Source of the DNA: Pseudomonadota bacterium
GTDB taxonomy: Bacteria; Pseudomonadota; Alphaproteobacteria; Caulobacterales; Caulobacteraceae
Reading direction: 5' to 3'
DNA: 7,027 bases
NCBI GenBank assembly: GCA_023456105.1
Contig: JAEYAO010000059.1
Span: forward strand, 1-7,027
Shown: positions 1 to 4,301 of the stretch, piece by piece
How the letters are laid out: every line of letters starts with the position of its first letter
How positions within the stretch are numbered: the stretch's first letter is position 1
The notes under the pieces: model-generated
The model's database searches: none
What the model was told of the DNA's origin: nothing
Seen by the model: the letters and a program-made list of their open reading frames with translations, nothing else
Program-made: the position numbers and the translations under genes

Positions 1-2065
1 TGATCACTTCGTCGGCGACGTGCTGCGGCACCGGCTCATAGTGGTCGTACTGCATGGTGAACTGGGCGCGGCCCTGCGACATGCCGCGCAGCGTGTTCAC
101 ATAGCCGAACATGTTGGCCAGCGGCACAAAGGCGTTCACGACGGTGGCGTTGCCGCGCATGTCCTGACCCTGGATCATGCCGCGACGGCCGTTCAGGTCG
201 CCGATGACCGAACCCAGATACTCTTCCGGGGTCACGACCTCGACGGCCATGATCGGCTCGAGCAGCTTGGGTCCGCCCTTCTCGCGCAGTTCCTTGAAGG
301 CGGCGCGCGAAGCGATTTCAAAGGCCAGCACCGAGGAGTCGACGTCGTGGAAGGCGCCGTCGACCAGGGTGGCCTTGACGTCGATCACCGGGAAGCCGGC
401 CAGCAGGCCGTTGTCCTTGGCCGACTTCAGGCCCTTTTCGACGCCCGGGATGTATTCCTTGGGCACCGCGCCGCCGACAATGGCGGATTCGAACACGAAG
501 TCCGTGCCCGGCTCGCCCGGCTCGAACACCAGCTTGACGCGGGCGAACTGACCCGTGCCGCCGGTCTGCTTCTTGTGGGTGTAGTCGATCTCGGCCTTGC
601 GGCTGATCGATTCACGATAGGCGACCTGCGGCGCGCCGATGGTGGCCTCGACCTTGTAGGTGCGCTTCAGGATGTCGATCTTGATGTCGAGGTGCAGCTC
701 GCCCATGCCCTTCAGGATGGTCTGGCCGGACTCGTGGTCGGTCGAGACGGTGAAGGACGGATCTTCCGACGCCAGCTTGGCCAGGGCCACGCCCAGCTTC
801 TCCTGGTCGGCCTTGGTCTTGGGCTCGACGGCGATCTCGATCACGGGCGCCGGGAACTCCATGCGCTCCAGGATCACCGGCGACTTCAGGGGATCGCACA
901 GGGTGTCGCCGGTGCGGGTGTCCTTCAGGCCGGCCAAGGCGACGATGTCGCCGGCGTAGGCTTCCTTGATGTCCTCGCGGTTGTTGGAGTGCATCAGCAG
1001 CATGCGGCCGACGCGCTCCTTCTTGTCGCGGGTCGAGTTCAGCAGGCCCATGCCCGTTTCCATCTTGCCGGAGTACAGGCGGCAGAATGTCAGCGAGCCG
1101 ACGAAGGGGTCGTCCATGATCTTGAACGCCAGAACCGACAGGGGCTCTTCGTCCGACGCCTTGCGGACCACTTCTTCCTCGGTCTTGTAGTCGATGCCTT
1201 GCGTCGGCGGGATGTCCACCGGCGAGGGCAGATAGTCGACCACCGCGTCCAGCAGCGTCTGCACGCCCTTGTTCTTGAAGGCCGAGCCGCACAGGATCGG
1301 ATAGAAGGCGCCGGTCAGCACGGCCTTGCGGATGCACTTCTTGATGGTCTCTTCCGAAGGCTCGTTGCCCTCGAGGTAGGCTTCCATCGCCTCGTCATCC
1401 AGCTCGACGGCGTTGTCGATCAGGTACTGGCGCGCTTCGTTGGCCTTGGCCTGCAGGTCGGCGGGGATCTCCTCGTCGCGGAAGTTCGCGCCCAGGGCGT
1501 CGTTGTCCCAGACCACGGCCTTCATGCGGACCAGGTCGACCAGGCCCGACAGGTTGGACTCGGCGCCGATCGGGAACTGGATCGGCACGGCCTTGGCGCC
1601 CAGGCGGTCGCGGATCGACTCCACCGATTTGTCGAAGTCGGCGCCGATCTTGTCCATCTTGTTGACGAACACGATGCGCGGCACGCGGTACTTGTCGGCC
1701 TGGCGCCAGACGGTTTCGGTCTGCGGCTCCACGCCGGCGTTGCCGTCCAGCACGGTCACGGCGCCGTCGAGAACGCGCAGCGAACGCTCGACCTCGATGG
1801 TGAAGTCCACGTGGCCGGGGGTGTCGATGATGTTGAGGCGCTTTTCTTTCCAGAAAGCGGTCGTGGCGGCCGAGGTGATGGTGATGCCGCGTTCCTGCTC
1901 CTGGTCCATCCAGTCCATGGTGGCGGCGCCGTCGTGGACTTCGCCGATCTTGTGAGACTTGCCGGTGTAATACAGGATCCGCTCGGTCGTCGTGGTCTTG
2001 CCCGCGTCGATGTGGGCCATGATGCCGAAGTTGCGGTAGTCTTCGATTTTATGCGTGCGGGGCAT
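1..2065 (-). CDS. fusA: Elongation factor G, 3' end cut by window edge
   Basis: EF-G is the cytoplasmic GTPase that drives translocation of tRNA and mRNA through the ribosome and helps recycle ribosomes. The reading frame starts at the ATG at 2065-2063 with MPRTHKIEDYRNFGIMAHID. It shows the GTPase motifs in order: P-loop AHIDAGKT at residues 17-24, the switch I segment RGITITSAAT near 59-68, DTPGH at 81-85 and NKMD at 135-138. Further on are the domain IV signature HKKQTGGTGQFARV, the domain IV tip FHDVDSS and the domain V stretch EEYLGSVIGDLNGRRGMIQG. It has 688 complete codons in the window; the family is usually about 692 residues, so only some four residues and the stop are missing. The start is supported by an AGGGA ribosome site six bases upstream. 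It is the third gene of the str operon after rpsG, separated by an unusually structured 140-bp gap. Identity is essentially certain. Confidence 0.98.
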   Translation of the reverse strand, partial: MPRTHKIEDYRNFGIMAHIDAGKTTTTERILYYTGKSHKIGEVHDGAATMDWMDQEQERGITITSAATTAFWKEKRLNIIDTPGHVDFTIEVERSLRVLDGAVTVLDGNAGVEPQTETVWRQADKYRVPRIVFVNKMDKIGADFDKSVESIRDRLGAKAVPIQFPIGAESNLSGLVDLVRMKAVVWDNDALGANFRDEEIPADLQAKANEARQYLIDNAVELDDEAMEAYLEGNEPSEETIKKCIRKAVLTGAFYPILCGSAFKNKGVQTLLDAVVDYLPSPVDIPPTQGIDYKTEEEVVRKASDEEPLSVLAFKIMDDPFVGSLTFCRLYSGKMETGMGLLNSTRDKKERVGRMLLMHSNNREDIKEAYAGDIVALAGLKDTRTGDTLCDPLKSPVILERMEFPAPVIEIAVEPKTKADQEKLGVALAKLASEDPSFTVSTDHESGQTILKGMGELHLDIKIDILKRTYKVEATIGAPQVAYRESISRKAEIDYTHKKQTGGTGQFARVKLVFEPGEPGTDFVFESAIVGGAVPKEYIPGVEKGLKSAKDNGLLAGFPVIDVKATLVDGAFHDVDSSVLAFEIASRAAFKELREKGGPKLLEPIMAVEVVTPEEYLGSVIGDLNGRRGMIQGQDMRGNATVVNAFVPLANMFGYVNTLRGMSQGRAQFTMQYDHYEPVPQHVADEVI

Positions 2066-2068
2066 TGT

Positions 2069-2098
2069 GCGTCCCTGTGGGGTGCGTGGGCGGGACGC
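2069..2098 (-). promoter_or_regulatory. Hairpin enclosing the fusA ribosome-binding site
   Basis: In the mRNA sense, GCGTCCC (2098-2092) is the exact reverse complement of GGGACGC (2075-2069), separated by 16 bases. The 3' arm contains most of the fusA Shine-Dalgarno AGGGA (2076-2072), and its end lies three bases from the ATG. If the seven-base-pair stem forms, it would hide the ribosome site. Pairing is read directly from the sequence. A regulatory role is inference, since short GC-rich repeats arise by chance fairly often in such DNA. Translation of fusA by ribosomes or factors that open the stem would be one consequence. Confidence 0.45.
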
Positions 2099-2129
2099 TC
2101 AGGCGCCCCCGGATATGTCGGATAAGACA

Positions 2130-2160
2130 GCGCGGGCGATTTAACGGAAATCGCCCGCGC
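2130..2160 (-). other. Perfect 13-bp stem-loop between rpsG and fusA
   Basis: GCGCGGGCGATTT (2130-2142) and AAATCGCCCGCGC (2148-2160) are perfect reverse complements around a five-base loop (2143-2147). The structure sits 45 bases after the rpsG stop and 64 bases before the fusA start. In the operon direction it is followed by TGTCTTATCC, not a U-run, so it is not a standard intrinsic terminator. Possible roles are an mRNA stability or processing element that sets the rpsG/fusA ratio, a weak or factor-assisted terminator, or a copy of a dispersed palindromic repeat. The structure is certain on paper; its function is not known. Confidence 0.7.
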
Positions 2161-2205
2161 CGGATAGTCTCAAGATAGCGACGCCCTATGGCGCTTTGAA
2201 GACGC

Positions 2206-2679
2206 TTACCAGCGATAGTGGCTGAAGGCGCGGTTGGCTTCGGCCATCTTGTGGGTGTCTTCGCGCTTCTTGACCGCGGTGCCGCGGTTGTTGGAGGCGT
2301 CCAGCAGCTCGGCCGCCAGCTTCTCGGTCATGGTGTTCTCGCCGCGCTTGCGGGCGGCGTTGACCAGCCAGCGAATGGCCAGGGCGCGGCGGCGGTCCGG
2401 ACGGACCTCGACCGGCACCTGGTAGGTCGCGCCGCCGACGCGGCGGCTGCGGACTTCGACCGCCGGGGCGACGTTGTCGAGCGCGGCGTGGAAGGTGGCG
2501 ACCGGCTCCTGGTCCTTCTTCTTGTCGGCCAGGATGTCGAAGGCGCCGTAGACGATGTTCTCGGCCACGGCCTTCTTACCTTCGTACATGACGTAGTTCA
2601 TGAACTTGGTGACGACCAGGTCGCCGAACTTGGGATCCGGCAGGACGTCGCGCTTCTGGGCGCGGTGACGACGGGACAT
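2206..2679 (-). CDS. rpsG: 30S ribosomal protein S7
   Basis: S7 binds the 3' major domain of 16S rRNA, starts assembly of the 30S head and lies near the E-site tRNA. The 157-residue product has the family's N-terminus (MSRRHRAQKRDVLPDPKFGD), the central YQVPVEVRPDRRRALAIRW segment and the conserved C-terminal KREDTHKMAEANRAFSHYRW. Its length matches the usual 156-157 residues. The start is supported by AGAGGA at 2692-2687, seven bases before the ATG. It follows rpsL with only 38 bp between them, so the two are surely co-transcribed. In E. coli, S7 represses the operon by binding the rpsL-rpsG junction, which is about 100 bases long there. The gap here is far shorter and no comparable structure is visible, so any autoregulation may work differently. 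Confidence 0.98.
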   Translation of the reverse strand: MSRRHRAQKRDVLPDPKFGDLVVTKFMNYVMYEGKKAVAENIVYGAFDILADKKKDQEPVATFHAALDNVAPAVEVRSRRVGGATYQVPVEVRPDRRRALAIRWLVNAARKRGENTMTEKLAAELLDASNNRGTAVKKREDTHKMAEANRAFSHYRW

Positions 2680-2717
2680 AGGTGTATCCTCTTAAATCTG
2701 ACTGGGCGCGCGCAGGC

Positions 2718-3092
2718 TTACTTCGGACGCTTGGCGCCGTAGTGCGAACGGCGCTGCTTGCGGTCCTTGACGCCTTGCGTGTCCAGCACGCCGCGCAGGA
2801 TGTGGTAGCGAACGCCGGGCAAGTCCTTGACGCGGCCGCCGCGGATCAGGACCACCGAGTGCTCCTGCAGGTTGTGGCCTTCGCCGGGGATGTAGCACAC
2901 GGCTTCGTAGCCGTTCTTGGCCAAGCGGACCTTGGCGACCTTACGCAGGGCCGAGTTCGGCTTCTTCGGGGTCGTGGTGTAGACGCGGGTGCAGACGCCG
3001 CGGCGTTGCGGCGAACCCTCGAGCGCCGGCACCTTGTTGCGGGTGGGCTTGGGCTTGCGCGGCTTGCGGATCAGCTGGTTGATCGTGGGCAT
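2718..3092 (-). CDS. rpsL: 30S ribosomal protein S12
   Basis: S12 sits at the decoding centre of the 30S subunit and affects accuracy and streptomycin response. The 124-residue product begins MPTINQLIRKPRKPKP and carries the decoding-loop motifs TTTPKKPNSALRK and GGRVKDLPGVRYH. Lys43 and Lys89 (matching E. coli Lys43 and Lys88, counting Met) are both the wild-type residue, so the classical streptomycin-resistance changes are absent. Asp90 is the residue methylthiolated by RimO in many bacteria. The frame stays open upstream to a GTG at 3209, but that would add 39 non-conserved residues, so the ATG at 3092 is chosen from family length and N-terminus. The ribosome site is weak (a GAG-like stretch about five bases upstream). 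It is the first gene of rpsL-rpsG-fusA, preceded by a long structured leader. Confidence 0.98.
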   Translation of the reverse strand: MPTINQLIRKPRKPKPTRNKVPALEGSPQRRGVCTRVYTTTPKKPNSALRKVAKVRLAKNGYEAVCYIPGEGHNLQEHSVVLIRGGRVKDLPGVRYHILRGVLDTQGVKDRKQRRSHYGAKRPK

Positions 3093-3100
3093 GGAGACTC

Positions 3101-3194
3101 GTCTCGACTTCTGATGGAGGCGTGTGCCTTTCGGCCGGGGCGCCTCATGGACCTTCTTTTGGACGGCGCGGGCCGCCCGGGCTGCTGTCGAGAC
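3101..3194 (-). repeat. 8-bp inverted repeat bracketing the rpsL upstream leader
   Basis: In the mRNA sense GTCTCGAC (3194-3187) is the exact reverse complement of GTCGAGAC (3108-3101), enclosing 78 GC-rich bases. The 3' copy ends nine bases before the rpsL ATG and overlaps its only weak ribosome-binding sequence. The same GAGAC can instead pair with the adjacent GTCTC (3098-3094) across two bases, a tight alternative. The pairing is visible; a switch controlling rpsL initiation is inference. Confidence 0.4.
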
Positions 3195-3210
3195 CGGAGC
3201 GCGGCGCACA

Positions 3211-3247
3211 AACAGAAAAACCGGAACGCGCGCTTTGGGCGTTCCGG
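3211..3247 (-). terminator. Intrinsic terminator inside the rpsL leader
   Basis: On the minus strand CCGGAACGC (3247-3239), a nine-base loop and GCGTTCCGG (3229-3221) form a perfect nine-base-pair stem, directly followed by TTTTTCTGTT (3220-3211). This is a classical rho-independent terminator for leftward transcription. On the plus strand no T-run follows the stem, so the orientation is clear. It lies 118 bases before the rpsL start and about 70 bases after the predicted transcription start. It could be an attenuator for the str operon. Alternatively it could be a barrier stopping antisense read-through from beyond the unknown gene, with an unseen rpsL promoter downstream. Confidence 0.85.
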
Positions 3248-3296
3248 CGGGACACAGCCCGTCCGTTCGATTGTCACGATCCCGGAAGACGGCGAA

Positions 3297-3320
3297 CCGC
3301 CCATCCTCGAAAGTGGGCGG
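3297..3320. repeat. 7-bp dyad at the predicted rpsL transcription start
   Basis: CCGCCCA (3297-3303) and TGGGCGG (3314-3320) are perfect reverse complements separated by ten bases. The right arm abuts the proposed -10 element at 3321-3326 and covers the expected start point near 3314. Because most of that arm would not be transcribed, a protein-binding operator fits better than an RNA hairpin. It may also be a chance GC-rich repeat. Confidence 0.35.
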
Positions 3321-3349
3321 CTTCTACGTCCGATCTCGCCTCCCGTCAA
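3321..3349 (-). promoter_or_regulatory. Predicted housekeeping promoter for rpsL-rpsG-fusA
   Basis: On the minus strand TTGACG (3349-3344) is followed after exactly 17 bases by TAGAAG (3326-3321). These match the sigma-70 elements TTGACA and TATAAT at five and four of six positions. They also fit the Caulobacter housekeeping pattern recalled as TTGACGS, 10-14 bases, then GCTANAWC, especially in the -35 half. The start would be near 3314. It is the best promoter seen upstream of rpsL; nothing comparable was found between the leader terminator and the gene. The promoter lies 74 bp from the start of the divergent gene, so the two transcription units may influence each other. Confidence 0.6.
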
Positions 3350-3410
3350 GGGACGCCGCTCCATGCGGCCCCGCCTGAAAGTCGCCGCACTTGCCGCTCA
3401 GCTTGCCTGT

Positions 3411-3417
3411 GAGGGAG
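3411..3417 (+). promoter_or_regulatory. Shine-Dalgarno fixing the start of the unknown gene
   Basis: GAGGGAG lies five bases before the ATG at 3423. The earlier in-frame ATG at 3364 is preceded by GGGACGCCGCTCC, with no well-placed ribosome site, so 3423 is preferred. No convincing plus-strand promoter was found in 3093-3410. Confidence 0.7.
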
Positions 3418-3422
3418 AACGC

Positions 3423-4232
3423 ATGGCGGCTCTGGCGGCGGATACCGGCGGCCTGGATGGGCGCAAGCTGTCGATGGCGGCGCTGGCCCTGTGCCTCAAC
3501 GTCGGCATGATCGGCCTGCTGTCCGTGGCGAACCTGGGCGAACGGGCTCAGCGGTCCGGCGCATGGACACCGCCCGTCTATCTCGACATCGAGCCGCGTC
3601 TGCTGCTGCCTGACGAGCAACCCCGACCGGCGACCTCGTTGGTTCAGGCTCCGACCACGCGGCTCGTCACAACGCGGGGTCGCGCCTCTTCCGCCGCCGC
3701 CTCTTCGTCCACGCCAACCCAGAGCGACGCTCCGCCCTCCCCTCCCGCGCCGCGGCTGGCCACGCCTGCGCCGCAGGGAACCCCTGCGCCGAGCAGCCCC
3801 TGGACCGTGCAGCCGAACGGCGGGGCCTTTGCGCGATCGCTTCGGCAGGGTCCCGTCGGCTGCGCCTCGCCGCAGCTGTTGAACGACGCCGACCGCGCAG
3901 CCTGTCGGCGGGACTTCAACGACAGGGCCGAGCGCGCGCCGCCGCTGGACGGCTCAGGCGACGCTCGCCGTGACTCCCGCTTCGCCCGCGAGGGCGCGCG
4001 CAAGCTTCAGGAGTACGAGGCCCGGCGTCGGCCTCTGTCCGGCGGCATCGGCAACGTCGGCGTGCAGGAAGGCGTCGGCTCCAACTTCGGCATCGGAGTC
4101 GCGGGAGCGCACCTGGACCCGTCCTTCAGGCCCGACTCCACCCGGAACATCCAGACACGCCGCGAGGGTCCGCCCGCGTCCGGGGCCCCGCTCGTTCCCG
4201 GCTCGACCGGCCCGGGGCGCGAGCCGAGATAG
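3423..4232 (+). CDS. Unknown single-pass membrane-anchored, proline-rich protein
   Basis: The function is not recognised. The 269-residue product has a short cytoplasmic N-terminus, a hydrophobic segment at about residues 16-38 (LSMAALALCLNVGMIGLLSV) and a short PPVYLDIEPRLLL strand-like motif at 50-62. A Pro/Ala/Ser/Thr-rich stretch follows at about 66-131. Next come GPVGCASPQLLNDADRAACRR with Cys147 and Cys161 (possibly a disulfide in the periplasm), a charged probably helical part at 165-205, and a Gly-rich tail at 206-230 ending in a disordered Pro/Gly region. An uncleaved signal anchor with the bulk in the periplasm is the simplest reading. The architecture recalls the N-terminal half of TonB-like energy transducers, but no C-terminal TonB domain is present. 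Codon use is as GC-biased as in the neighbours, which supports a real gene. It is divergent from rpsL and convergent with rpoC, so it is probably its own transcription unit. Confidence 0.85.
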   Translation: MAALAADTGGLDGRKLSMAALALCLNVGMIGLLSVANLGERAQRSGAWTPPVYLDIEPRLLLPDEQPRPATSLVQAPTTRLVTTRGRASSAAASSSTPTQSDAPPSPPAPRLATPAPQGTPAPSSPWTVQPNGGAFARSLRQGPVGCASPQLLNDADRAACRRDFNDRAERAPPLDGSGDARRDSRFAREGARKLQEYEARRRPLSGGIGNVGVQEGVGSNFGIGVAGAHLDPSFRPDSTRNIQTRREGPPASGAPLVPGSTGPGREPR

Positions 4233-4245
4233 ACGTCAGACAGGG

Positions 4246-4274
4246 AAAAGGCGGCGCTGGTCTCCAGCGCCGCC
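4246..4274 (-). terminator. rpoC terminator, shared with the convergent gene
   Basis: GGCGGCGCTGG (4250-4260) and CCAGCGCCGCC (4264-4274) form a perfect 11-base-pair stem with a three-base loop. Reading leftward from rpoC, the stem begins 27 bases after the stop and is followed by TTTTCCC (4249-4243), a good rho-independent terminator. Reading rightward it is followed by CCTTCAGTTC, a poor U-tract, so it probably ends the plus-strand gene less efficiently. It is the only such structure in the 69-bp gap between the two stops. Confidence 0.88.
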
Positions 4275-4301
4275 CCTTCAGTTCAGACGATCCTGAGCCG
4301 A

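Larger units (their letters stand above)
3093..3314 (-). promoter_or_regulatory. Long 5' leader of rpsL, putative attenuator
   Basis: If transcription starts about seven bases after the proposed -10 element (near A3314), the rpsL mRNA has a leader of about 222 bases. It contains, in order, a segment TTCCGG (3287-3282), an intrinsic terminator (3247-3216) and an 8-bp inverted repeat reaching the ribosome-binding region. TTCCGG can pair with CCGGAA (3247-3242), the 5' arm of the terminator, giving an alternative six-base-pair fold that would disrupt it. No leader peptide with a ribosome site or an amino-acid run is evident, so the signal sensed, if any, is unknown. Putative rpsL leader families with premature terminators have been described in pseudomonads and rickettsias (from memory). 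Whether this leader is related is not known. Confidence 0.5.

Noticed and set aside
20..2125. A plus-strand open frame of 701 codons opposite fusA
   Set aside because: It mirrors nearly all of fusA. GC-rich third positions in the sense gene suppress stops in this antisense frame, and the translation has no recognisable family or sensible start context.
2099..2142. A separate promoter for fusA in the rpsG-fusA gap
   Set aside because: TCTTATCC and TTAAAT-like pieces exist but no -35/-10 pair with acceptable spacing could be found.
2717..3092. Streptomycin-resistance change in S12
   Set aside because: Lys43 and Lys89 (E. coli Lys88) are both wild type; no known resistance substitution is visible.
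3093..3209. N-terminal extension of S12 starting at a GTG at 3209
   Set aside because: It would add 39 residues not found in S12, there is no ribosome site, and the GTG lies at the leader terminator's U-tract. MPTINQLIRKP at 3092 is the family N-terminus.
3071..3364. Minus-strand open frame through the rpsL leader as a leader peptide
   Set aside because: It runs through the terminator and into rpsL in another frame, has no well-spaced ribosome site and no run of a regulating amino acid.
2682..3422. Plus-strand upstream extension of the unknown gene's frame to 2682
   Set aside because: The extension would run antisense to rpsL and across the divergent leader. A clear Shine-Dalgarno before the ATG at 3423 and a membrane anchor close behind it mark the real start.
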